Source: Verrucomicrobia bacterium 12-59-8 (GTDB lineage: Bacteria > Verrucomicrobiota > Verrucomicrobiae > Verrucomicrobiales > Verrucomicrobiaceae). From it: DNA of 9,727 nt. Both the position numbers and the translations under genes were made by a program. Shown here piece by piece: positions 1-6,582 of this stretch. Location: positions 1 to 9,727 of the forward strand of contig NCCR01000154.1 of the NCBI GenBank assembly GCA_002279765.1, read 5' to 3'. The notes beneath the pieces are model-generated. The model ran no database searches, had not been told where the DNA came from, and was given only the letters and a program-made list of their open reading frames with translations. How positions within the stretch are numbered: the first letter of the stretch is position 1; each line of letters begins with the position of its first letter.

Positions 1-36
1 GACAGCGTTTCCTGCTTTATCCTTAGCCACACAACC

Positions 37-528
37 ATGGAAGACCTCGAAATTGCCCGCGCCTGCGCCCTTTACGCCGATGACAAAAAAGCGGAGAACA
101 TCCGCATTCTGGACCTACGCGGCCTCTCGCCCATCTCTGACTACTTCGTGCTCGTCACGGCCATGTCCACCCCACAGCTACGTGCCGTGCGCGACGAGAT
201 CGTCGAACGAATGAAGGATGAGCATGCCACGCCGCCTGACGTGAAAGACGGCAATTTTGAGAGCCAGTGGATCATCCTCGTCTATGGCAGTGTCATGGTT
301 CACATCCTGACGCCGGAGAAGCGCGAGTTTTACGCTCTCGAAGAGCTGTGGGGAGACGCCCCTGAAATGGAGCTAAACATCGAAGTGCCTGCGCCCCCCC
401 CGGAGCCAAAACCCAAGGCAGTAAAGAAAGCTGCGGTGAAAAAAGTGGCCGTGAAAAAGACTGCCGCCAAAAAAGCTCCCGCGAAAAAGGCCGCTGCTAA
501 AAAAAGCGCCACGAAGAAGAGCAAATAG
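37..528 (+). CDS. rsfS: Ribosomal silencing factor RsfS (Iojap/DUF143 family) with a Lys/Ala-rich C-terminal tail
   Basis: RsfS binds ribosomal protein uL14 on the 50S subunit and blocks subunit joining when nutrients are scarce (family knowledge). Residues 1-110 match the family: an N-terminal helix, SDYFVLVTAMS at 34-44, QWIILVYGSVMVHIL at 77-91, and REFYALEELWGDAPE at 96-110. The usual D-Y-G-D stretch reads VYGS here, a mild divergence. After a proline-rich linker (118-127) comes a tail (128-163) of about seven five-residue repeats of the form xAKK or xVKK. Most RsfS proteins are about 105-130 residues and end near the LW-DAPE block, so this tail is an addition; it resembles histone H1-like bacterial tails and could bind RNA or DNA. 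The ATG at 37 starts the domain exactly and has no visible Shine-Dalgarno. The neighbours are not the usual nadD/obg partners. Confidence 0.93.
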   Translation: MEDLEIARACALYADDKKAENIRILDLRGLSPISDYFVLVTAMSTPQLRAVRDEIVERMKDEHATPPDVKDGNFESQWIILVYGSVMVHILTPEKREFYALEELWGDAPEMELNIEVPAPPPEPKPKAVKKAAVKKVAVKKTAAKKAPAKKAAAKKSATKKSK

Positions 529-557
529 CACGACCGCCCCGGTTGTCTTTCCAAACA

Positions 558-579
558 GCAAGCGGGACGCTTGCACTAC
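558..579 (-). repeat. GTAG-headed hairpin, REP-like
   Basis: Positions 558-574 form a perfect 7-bp stem, GCAAGCG / CGCTTGC, with a 3-nt loop. On the minus strand the stem is preceded by GTAG (576-579) and one T. A GTAG tetranucleotide just 5' of a short hairpin is the architecture of REP sequences recognised by RAYT (TnpA_REP) transposases. It sits 29 bp after the rsfS stop and upstream of xylF, so it could also end rsfS transcription, although no T-run follows. The structure is seen directly; the REP identity is inferred from shape only. Confidence 0.45.
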
Positions 580-606
580 GAGTCCACATTCGCTAAAACA
601 GCAGTC

Positions 607-1656
607 ATGCCCGTTCGCATACTGCTCGTTCTCGTCTCCTGCGCTCTCAGCATCGTCACCGGTCTCGTGATCGCCCGGGGTGGTGCGGGCGTCACGGCAG
701 TGCGGCAGCGACCGGTCATCGGCCTGTCGATGGACACGCTAAAAGAAGAACGCTGGCAGGTGGATCGCGACTTGTTCACTGCCAAAGTGCAAGCCGCAGG
801 TGCTGATGTACTCGTGCAGTCCGCGAACAGCAATGACGCGGTCCAGTTGCAGAATGTCGAAAGCCTGATCACCCAAAAGGTCGATGCGCTTGTCATCATT
901 CCGCACGACGGCGCGGCGATGGCCAAGGCGGTCAATCTCGCTCATCAGGCCGGCATTCCCGTGCTTTCGTATGACCGTCTCATCACTGACTGCGATCTCG
1001 ACCTCTACCTGACCTTTGACAATGTGAAGGTCGGCGAACTTCAGGCAAAGTTCCTCGCGGATCGCATCCCCGCCGGAGGCAAGCTGCGCCTCATCCGCAT
1101 CTACGGAGCCAAGACCGACAACAACGCCAAGCTCTTCAAGCAGGGTCAGGACAACGTGCTGCAGCCGCTCATTTCCGCCGGCAAAATCGAGGTGATCTTT
1201 GAGGACTGGGCGGAAGACTGGAAGCCCGAAAGCGCGAAGAAGATCACCAATGCGGCCATCACCAAAAACGGCCCAAACTTCGACGCCATCCTGGCCAGCA
1301 ACGATGGCACCGCCGGTGGCGCGATCCAGGCGCTCACGGAGGAGGGGCTCGCTGGCAAGATCATCGTGACCGGGCAGGATGCCGATCTCGCCGCCTGCCA
1401 GCGCATCGCCCAGGGCACGCAGGCCATGACGGTTTACAAACCCATCCAAAGCATCGCCACTCAGGCGGCAGAACTCGCGCTGAAACTTGCACGTCGCCAG
1501 CCCGTCATTGCGCGTGATGCGGTAGCCAACGGCAAGGTGGACGTGCCCTCCGTTCTGCTCGACATCATCTCTGTCACGAAGGAGAACCTGCGGGACACCG
1601 TTGTGAAGGATGGCTTCCGCAAGGAAAGCGAAGTGTTCCAATCCACCCAGCCATGA
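607..1656 (+). CDS. xylF: D-xylose ABC transporter, periplasmic substrate-binding protein
   Basis: This is the periplasmic sugar receptor of the XylFGH importer (type I binding-protein fold, PBP1/ribose-binding class). The protein follows E. coli XylF almost along its whole length: IGLSMDTLKEERWQVDRD near the mature N-terminus, VQSANSNDAVQLQNVESLI, DVLVIIPHDG-like (here DALVIIPHDG), YLTFDNVKVGELQA, DNNAKLFKQGQ, LASNDGTAGGAIQAL, GQDADLAACQRIAQGTQ and VYKPIQ. The C-terminal block DTVVKDGFRKESEVF also matches. I prefer the ATG at 607 (349 aa). A TTG at 571 is in frame but lies inside the hairpin at 558-574 and would put 12 polar residues before the signal sequence. The N-terminus MPVRILLVLVSC contains a lipobox-like LVSC, but hydrophobic residues continue past the Cys, so lipoprotein versus signal-anchor is unresolved. 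It overlaps xylG by ATGA, so the two are translationally coupled. Confidence 0.94.
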   Translation: MPVRILLVLVSCALSIVTGLVIARGGAGVTAVRQRPVIGLSMDTLKEERWQVDRDLFTAKVQAAGADVLVQSANSNDAVQLQNVESLITQKVDALVIIPHDGAAMAKAVNLAHQAGIPVLSYDRLITDCDLDLYLTFDNVKVGELQAKFLADRIPAGGKLRLIRIYGAKTDNNAKLFKQGQDNVLQPLISAGKIEVIFEDWAEDWKPESAKKITNAAITKNGPNFDAILASNDGTAGGAIQALTEEGLAGKIIVTGQDADLAACQRIAQGTQAMTVYKPIQSIATQAAELALKLARRQPVIARDAVANGKVDVPSVLLDIISVTKENLRDTVVKDGFRKESEVFQSTQP

Positions 1657-3164
1657 TTCTTCGTGCTCAAAACATTACCAAGCGCTTCCCCGGCGTCACC
1701 GCGCTCAAGGATGTCTCCTTTGATCTGCGCGAGGGTGAGATTCATGCGCTGTGTGGTGAAAACGGCGCGGGCAAGAGCACGCTGATCAAGCTGCTCTCCG
1801 GCATTCATCCGCATGGCAGCTACGAAGGGCGGTTTGAGTTGAACAGTGAAGAGGCGCGCTTTGCCACAATCAAAGATGCAGAGAAGGCCGGCCTTGCGGT
1901 GATCTACCAGGAACTGGCGCTGGTTGAAGAAATGACAGTGGCGGAAAACATCTTTCTGGGGCGTGAGCCGCGCCGCTGGGGTGTGTTCATCGACTGGCCA
2001 CGCATGTATCGGGAGGCGCAGGCGCTGCTCGACCGTTTTAAAGTCGGTCTCGATCCCGCCGCGCCGGTGCGCACGCTCGGCGTGGGGCAGAAGCAGCTCG
2101 TCGAAATCATCAAGGCGCTCGCCAAAAACTCGAAGATCCTGATTCTCGATGAGCCGACCGCCGCACTGGCCGAACACGAGGTTTTGATCCTGCTCGATAT
2201 TCTGCGTGATCTCCGCCAGCGCGGCATCGCGAGCATCTACATCTCACACAAGCTCGACGAAGTCTTCGGCATCGCTGACCGCATCACGGTGCTGCGCGAT
2301 GGTTCAACGGTTGGCACGAGCAACGCCGCTGACACCAACAAGAACGAAGTCATCCGCCACATGGTGGGGCGCGAAATCGGCGATCTCTTCCCGCGCCGCA
2401 CGACACAGCCGGGAGAGGTGATTCTGCGCGTCGATTCCCTGAGTGTCGCCGATGCGGAAACCGGCAGCCCACGGCTGCGTGACATCAGCTTTGAACTGCG
2501 TGCAGGTGAAGTGCTCGGCATTGGCGGACTGATGGGTGCAGGACGCACGGAACTGCTAATGCATCTGTTCGGCGCGTGGGGACGTCATGCCTCCGGCAGC
2601 GTAGAACTCAAAGGGCAGCCGCTCAGCGGCCTCACGCCGGAGACGATCATCCAGCGCGGCATGGTGCTCGCCTCAGAGGATCGCCGCCGTTACGGCCTTC
2701 ATCTGGAACAGGAGATCGGGTTCAATCTTTCGCTGTCATCCCTGGCCAGCGTCACGCGGGGTGGATTCATCCAGCGCAATGCGGAGATTCGGCGCAATCA
2801 GGACATGTTCAAATCGCTCCGTGTCAAAGCGACCGGGCTCGAAGCGATCGTTGGCAAGCTCTCCGGCGGGAATCAGCAAAAGGTGGTGCTTGGCAAAGCG
2901 CTACTCACGGAACCCACGGTCATTATGCTCGATGAGCCCACCCGTGGCATCGACGTGGGAGCCAAGCTGGAAATTTACGAGATCATCAACCAGCTCACCG
3001 CCGCAGGCAAAGCGGTGATCCTTGTCTCCAGCGAACTGCCGGAACTCATCGGCATGAGCGACCGCATCCTCATGCTGAATGCCGGCCGCATAGGCGGATC
3101 GTTTACCAGTGGTGCAGCCACGCAGGAAAAACTCATGGCCGCCGCCATGGGGCATGCGGGCTGA
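1653..3164 (+). CDS. xylG: D-xylose ABC transporter, duplicated ATP-binding subunit
   Basis: This cytoplasmic ATPase of a CUT2-class sugar importer is 503 aa, the expected size for two fused nucleotide-binding domains. NBD1 has Walker A GENGAGKST (35-43), Q-loop YQE (85-87), a variant signature LGVGQ (142-146), Walker B ILILDEP (162-168) and switch His199. NBD2 has a degenerate Walker A GLMGAGRTE (292-300, Arg298 replacing Lys), a canonical signature LSGGNQQK (403-410) and Walker B VIMLDEP (423-429). Its switch region reads VSSELPE, with no His. This asymmetry is normal for XylG/RbsA/MglA proteins, so it is not a defect. The specific xylose call rests mainly on the adjoining, overlapping xylF. 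The next gene is a sulfatase, not the expected xylH permease. Confidence 0.93.
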   Translation: MILRAQNITKRFPGVTALKDVSFDLREGEIHALCGENGAGKSTLIKLLSGIHPHGSYEGRFELNSEEARFATIKDAEKAGLAVIYQELALVEEMTVAENIFLGREPRRWGVFIDWPRMYREAQALLDRFKVGLDPAAPVRTLGVGQKQLVEIIKALAKNSKILILDEPTAALAEHEVLILLDILRDLRQRGIASIYISHKLDEVFGIADRITVLRDGSTVGTSNAADTNKNEVIRHMVGREIGDLFPRRTTQPGEVILRVDSLSVADAETGSPRLRDISFELRAGEVLGIGGLMGAGRTELLMHLFGAWGRHASGSVELKGQPLSGLTPETIIQRGMVLASEDRRRYGLHLEQEIGFNLSLSSLASVTRGGFIQRNAEIRRNQDMFKSLRVKATGLEAIVGKLSGGNQQKVVLGKALLTEPTVIMLDEPTRGIDVGAKLEIYEIINQLTAAGKAVILVSSELPELIGMSDRILMLNAGRIGGSFTSGAATQEKLMAAAMGHAG

Positions 3165-3221
3165 TTCTTTTTGAAAAGCGTCCACCATTCCCGCGTTGGA
3201 CATGCAGCACTTTCACCGACC

Positions 3222-4808
3222 ATGATTCGTTCTCTCTTTGCCTCACTCTTTCTCGCGTCCGCCGCCAGCGCCGCGCAGCCGCCCAACATCGTCTTCATCT
3301 TCTGCGATGATCTGGCCTATCAAGCGATGAGTTGCTACGGCGACAGCCGCAAGCTGCTCGAAACGCCGAACATGGACCGCATCGCCAAGGAAGGCATGCG
3401 CTTTGACCGCTGCCTGGTGACGAACTCGATCTGCGGCCCTAGCCGTGCAGTGATCCAGACCGGCAAATACTCCCACGCCAACGGTTTCTACAACAACAGC
3501 AACAGCAAGTTTGACAGCAGCCAGCCGACCTTTCCGAAGGTGATGCAGAAAAGCGGCTACCAGATGGCCATGATCGGCAAATGGCACCTCATGACTGACC
3601 CGGTGGGCTACGACTACTGGAACGTGCTGCCCGGACAGGGGGCCTATTATAACCCGCCGATGATCGACAACGGCAAGAATGTGAAATACCCAGGCTACGT
3701 CACCGACATCATCGGAGATCTCACGCTCGACTGGCTCAAGCAGCGCGACAAAACCAAGCCCTTCATGATGATGTGCCAGCACAAGGCCCCGCACCGCGAA
3801 TGGGAGCCCCCCGTGCGTTACCTCGGGTTCGACAAGGACCGCGTGTACGAGGAGCCAGAGACGTTGTTCGACAGCTACTCCGGCCGCAGCAAGGCGGTGA
3901 GTGACCACGACATGGGCATCGACCGCAGCACGACGGATCGCGATGTGAAACTCGTCGCCCCTGACAATTTGACCCCGGAGCAAAGAAAAGACTGGGACGC
4001 CTACTATGAACCACGCAACGCCAAATACCGGGAGGCAGCCCCGGCGGGCCGTGACCTCGTGAAATGGCGCTACCAGCGCTACATGCACGACTACCTCGCC
4101 TGCGTGAAGGCGGTGGATGACAACGTGGGCCGCGTGCTCGATTACCTCGACACAGAAGGCCTCACGGAAAACACCGTGGTCATGCTCAGCAGCGATCAGG
4201 GCTTTTATCTGGGCGAACACGGCTGGTTCGACAAACGCTGGATCTTTGAGGAATCCCTGCGCACACCGTTTCTCGTGCGCTGGCCCGGCGTGATCAAGCC
4301 TGGCTCCACGAGCAGCAAAATTGTGAGCTTGATCGACTTCGCGAGCACCTTCCTCGACATTGCCGGAGCCCCCAATCTCCCCGATGTGCATGGCAGCAGT
4401 GTCGTGCCGTTGCTCAAAGGTGAAACCCCCGCCGACTGGCGCAAATCGCTGTACTACCACTACTACGAGTATCCGGCGCCGCACCATGTGCGCCCGCATT
4501 ACGGCGTCATCACGGACCGCTACAAACTGATCCATTACTACAAGCCGGACGTCGATGACTGGGAGCTGATGGACCGTGAGAAGGACCCGCTCGAGACCAA
4601 GAGCTTTTACGACGACCCGGCCTATGCCGACACCGTGAAGGAACTCAAAGCCGAAATCCTGCGCCTGCAGGACGAAGTGAAGGAGACCATGCCCCCACCG
4701 CGCTTTGCCTTCGGGAACAAAGCCTTCGAAGGCGAGGTCAACCCACCGGAGCAACCCAAAGGAAAAGGGGCTGGTAAAAAGAAAGCAGGCGCGAAGAAGG
4801 CGGAGTAG
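3222..4808 (+). CDS. Secreted S1-family sulfatase (formylglycine-dependent)
   Basis: This enzyme hydrolyses sulfate esters (or sulfamates), probably on polysaccharides. The ATG at 3222 opens a good Sec signal peptide, MIRSLFASLFLASAASA, with likely cleavage near residue 17-18; a TTG at 3171 would add 17 residues before it and is unlikely. Mature-domain motifs are NIVFIFCDD (22-30, metal-binding Asp29/Asp30) and CGPSR (71-75). The latter is the C-x-P-S-R site where Cys71 must be converted to formylglycine. Further motifs are GKWH (119-122), HKAPH (187-191), SSDQG (323-327) and GEHGWFDK (331-338). A C-terminal sulfatase subdomain (DUF4976-like) follows, with DRYKLIHYY and DWELMDREKDP. The last ~20 residues are Lys/Gly/Ala-rich, echoing the RsfS tail. 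Total 528 aa is normal. Substrate cannot be read from sequence; no sulfatase-maturing enzyme lies in the window. Confidence 0.92.
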   Translation: MIRSLFASLFLASAASAAQPPNIVFIFCDDLAYQAMSCYGDSRKLLETPNMDRIAKEGMRFDRCLVTNSICGPSRAVIQTGKYSHANGFYNNSNSKFDSSQPTFPKVMQKSGYQMAMIGKWHLMTDPVGYDYWNVLPGQGAYYNPPMIDNGKNVKYPGYVTDIIGDLTLDWLKQRDKTKPFMMMCQHKAPHREWEPPVRYLGFDKDRVYEEPETLFDSYSGRSKAVSDHDMGIDRSTTDRDVKLVAPDNLTPEQRKDWDAYYEPRNAKYREAAPAGRDLVKWRYQRYMHDYLACVKAVDDNVGRVLDYLDTEGLTENTVVMLSSDQGFYLGEHGWFDKRWIFEESLRTPFLVRWPGVIKPGSTSSKIVSLIDFASTFLDIAGAPNLPDVHGSSVVPLLKGETPADWRKSLYYHYYEYPAPHHVRPHYGVITDRYKLIHYYKPDVDDWELMDREKDPLETKSFYDDPAYADTVKELKAEILRLQDEVKETMPPPRFAFGNKAFEGEVNPPEQPKGKGAGKKKAGAKKAE

Positions 4809-4859
4809 CGGCTTGCCGTCCGGCTTGCTTGAATCGAGCAAAGCATCTAATTTACCCTC

Positions 4860-5072
4860 ATGACAACGATGCAGGTCAAAGAGCAAATCGACGCCATGTC
4901 AGACGAAGATCGCTTTCTCGCAGCAGCTTATCTTGAACATCTTTCGAACGAGAAAGATGCCGCGTATCGTCTGAATCTGAGCGAACGCATGCAGCGCATG
5001 GATTCAGGAAAAAAGGTGTCCTTCGAGCAGTTGGATCGTCTGCACCAAGCATTGGAACGTGAGGGCATGTGA
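4860..5072 (+). CDS. Small hypothetical protein, antitoxin-like in size and composition
   Basis: This 70-aa, highly charged, mostly helical protein is not confidently recognised. Its opening, VKEQIDAMSDEDRFLAAAYL, resembles the helical start of many small 'addiction module' antitoxins (an LSxEE/DR-like helix followed by an aliphatic helix). The end, SFEQLDRLHQALERE, also looks helical. ATG at 4860 or 4869 could be the start; neither has a clear Shine-Dalgarno. The codon pattern looks ordinary for the region. A second small ORF follows 47 bp later on the same strand, the layout of a toxin-antitoxin pair, but no toxin family is recognised there. Real coding is likely, function unknown. Confidence 0.6.
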   Translation: MTTMQVKEQIDAMSDEDRFLAAAYLEHLSNEKDAAYRLNLSERMQRMDSGKKVSFEQLDRLHQALEREGM

Positions 5073-5093
5073 GCCATGGCTGATGTGCCCAAA

Positions 5094-5121
5094 ACGTGCT
5101 GGACGAGGATGTGTAGCACGT
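5094..5121 (+). promoter_or_regulatory. Inverted repeat enclosing a candidate RBS ahead of the 5120 ORF
   Basis: ACGTGCT (5094-5100) pairs with AGCACGT (5115-5121), leaving a 14-nt loop that carries GGACGAGG. The 3' arm includes the first two bases of the GTG start at 5120. If folded, the start codon would be partly occluded while the purine-rich tract stays in the loop. Seven base pairs with a 14-nt loop is modest, so this could be chance. Confidence 0.3.
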
Positions 5122-5338
5122 GATTCTGGGCATGAAGGCTGCGGAACGCAGGCTGATTCTACGACTTCTGGAAGAAATTCAGCGCAGTTGGTGGAATGAG
5201 GATGCCGACTACCTGACAACTGACGCCGCAGGTCGCTGTCTCATTGTGAAGGCTGCTCGTCCATTTCTCGTGACCTACTGGCACGATGGCCCAGTGGATG
5301 AGCTTCGCATTGTCGATTTGAAGCGGATACGCTCATAA
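5120..5338 (+). CDS. Small hypothetical protein (72 aa)
   Basis: The family is not recognised. From GTG 5120 the protein is 72 aa; from the alternative ATG at 5132 it is 68 aa. It has an N-terminal amphipathic helix (AAERRLILRLLEEIQRSWW), then a predicted all-beta half ending ARPFLVTYWHDGPVDELRIVDLKRIRS. That last strand-turn-strand pattern loosely recalls the C-terminus of RelE/ParE toxins, but the usual N-terminal part of that fold is absent, so it could be a remnant or something unrelated. A GGACGAGG tract at 5101-5108 is the best ribosome-binding candidate and fits GTG 5120 better than ATG 5132. An inverted repeat (5094-5100 with 5115-5121) would bury the GTG. The stop lies 18 bp from the end of the convergent prepilin peptidase gene. 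Confidence 0.5.
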   Translation: MILGMKAAERRLILRLLEEIQRSWWNEDADYLTTDAAGRCLIVKAARPFLVTYWHDGPVDELRIVDLKRIRS

Positions 5339-5356
5339 GCCGGCCACAGCACGCGT

Positions 5357-6520
5357 TCACCGCCACATCGTCTTGCTCACATACCATTCGACGAACTGCG
5401 GGCCGTAGAAGACCCACAGGGCTGCTCCCATCGCGAGATAAGGGCCGAAGGGAATCTTTGCGCCCCATTCGGCTTTACCTGTCAGGCGATGGATCACCGC
5501 GAACACCGTGCCGATCACCGAGGCGGCCAGAATGGTGAACAGCACTGACTGCCAGCCCGTGAAGGCACCGATCATCATCAGGAACAGCACATCGCCAAAG
5601 CCCATGGCTTCACGCGGGATCACCACCTGAGTGGTGATGGCCTTCAATTTCGTGACCCCTTCGAGCGCAAACTCCACCAAGTTCGTGCCCTCACGCACCT
5701 TGAGCTTTTCCATCCACAATTCGGCGGTTACGGCACCGAACGAGCGGTCATTGACCTGGAGGCTGTTGCAGGAAACCACCATGCGGTCCGTCGCACGCAT
5801 GAAGAGGTCGGCCCAGTCATACTTGTTCTCGCCGAAGGTCACGACCGGCGGCTCGTTCTCATTTGGCTGCGTCACTTCCCAGCTTTCCTCTTTGGCAAAG
5901 ACGAATTTCTTCCGGCCAAAGGCCAGCTTGCCGAGTTCCACGACCATCCACAGTCCACCGAGGCCCAGTGCGGCGCTCGCCAGTGAGATCAGTACTCCAC
6001 GCGTATGCGTGGTCTCCACCATCAGCGCGGGCACCCACCAAGAGGCCAGCACACCCAGCACCGTTCCACCGATGGTGATCCTATGCGGCAGGATGAAGTG
6101 GTCGATGTCGATGAACGTGCCCGAGATCAGCAGACTCATGAACACCCACAGGCAGAGCACGTGCGGCCCCCATAGGTGGAGCATGGGCCAGGGATTGCCC
6201 CCCGGAGCATACTCCCCGCTGATCTTCAGAAAGACCAGGTAGAACATCACACCGGTCAGCAGTTCCACCAGGAAATAGCGGATGGAAATCCCGCCGCCGC
6301 AATTGGCGCACTTGCCGCGCAGCAGCAGCCAGCTCAGTAGCGGGATGTTCTGCCACATGGGGATCTTGTATTTGCAGGAGGGGCAGAAACTGCGCTTGGG
6401 ATTGTTCACCGAGATTCCCAGCGGCATGCGGTAGATGACCACATTGAGGAAGGAGCCGATGCCCGCCCCCATGTAGAAGGCCAGTAAGTGCAGCAGGGTG
6501 TTGAGAATTTGAAAGCGCAT
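5357..6520 (-). CDS. pilD: Type IV prepilin peptidase (A24 family) with a ~100-residue insert
   Basis: This inner-membrane aspartyl protease cleaves leader peptides of type IV pilins and type II secretion pseudopilins; full PilD enzymes also N-methylate them. From ATG 6520 it is 387 aa (TTG 6541 would add seven polar residues). Visible features, in order: TM1 with GSFLNVVIYRMP (22-33); a zinc-type pair CPSC (46-49) and CANC (71-74) in the first cytoplasmic loop, as in bifunctional PilD; FIDIDHFILP with the first catalytic Asp138; and MGFGDV with the second catalytic Asp310 (GxGD motif). The usual LPD after the first site reads LPH. Between TM segments, residues ~198-301 form a soluble, charged, beta-rich insert not found in the ~290-aa proteobacterial enzymes. 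It is divergent from the dipeptidase gene and has no pilus genes beside it, which is common for pilD outside Proteobacteria. Confidence 0.92.
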   Translation of the reverse strand: MRFQILNTLLHLLAFYMGAGIGSFLNVVIYRMPLGISVNNPKRSFCPSCKYKIPMWQNIPLLSWLLLRGKCANCGGGISIRYFLVELLTGVMFYLVFLKISGEYAPGGNPWPMLHLWGPHVLCLWVFMSLLISGTFIDIDHFILPHRITIGGTVLGVLASWWVPALMVETTHTRGVLISLASAALGLGGLWMVVELGKLAFGRKKFVFAKEESWEVTQPNENEPPVVTFGENKYDWADLFMRATDRMVVSCNSLQVNDRSFGAVTAELWMEKLKVREGTNLVEFALEGVTKLKAITTQVVIPREAMGFGDVLFLMMIGAFTGWQSVLFTILAASVIGTVFAVIHRLTGKAEWGAKIPFGPYLAMGAALWVFYGPQFVEWYVSKTMWR

Positions 6521-6532
6521 GGATGTTGGCTG

Positions 6533-6544
6533 AGTTTGCAAACT
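6533..6544. promoter_or_regulatory. Perfect 12-bp palindrome in the divergent intergenic region (candidate operator)
   Basis: AGTTTGCAAACT is a perfect dyad lying 13 bp upstream of the prepilin peptidase ATG and 38 bp upstream of the dipeptidase ATG, in the only divergent gap of the window (62 bp). Its placement suits a regulator binding site affecting either promoter. A perfect 12-mer palindrome is expected once in about 4 kb by chance, so position is the main argument. Confidence 0.35.
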
Positions 6545-6582
6545 TGGCCTGCCGTGCGTGAGTACGGAAGCAAAAACTCCGC

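Noticed and set aside
739..1641. A 300-codon minus-strand frame opposite xylF
   Set aside because: xylF matches its family along its length; this is a codon-bias shadow.
3165..3221. CTTTT-TG-AAAAG after the xylG stop as a terminator
   Set aside because: Five A/T-rich pairs with a 2-nt loop and no T-run cannot form a useful terminator.
4806..4829. GTAG next to GCCGTCCGGC and a direct repeat of GGCTTGC after the sulfatase stop, looking like a third REP unit
   Set aside because: The flanking GGCTTGC copies are direct, not inverted, so the stem is only 4 bp with a 2-nt loop. Too weak to list as a repeat element.
3243..4886. A 547-codon open frame on the minus strand, opposite the sulfatase gene
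   Set aside because: The sulfatase on the plus strand has all family motifs and a signal peptide. The antisense frame shows His/Val-rich low-complexity translation and no family motif, as expected from GC-rich codon bias opposite a real gene.
5075..5122. A short ORF starting at ATG 5075, tested as the missing start of a toxin
   Set aside because: It ends after about 15 codons at the TGA at 5120-5122 and does not resemble a RelE/ParE N-terminus.
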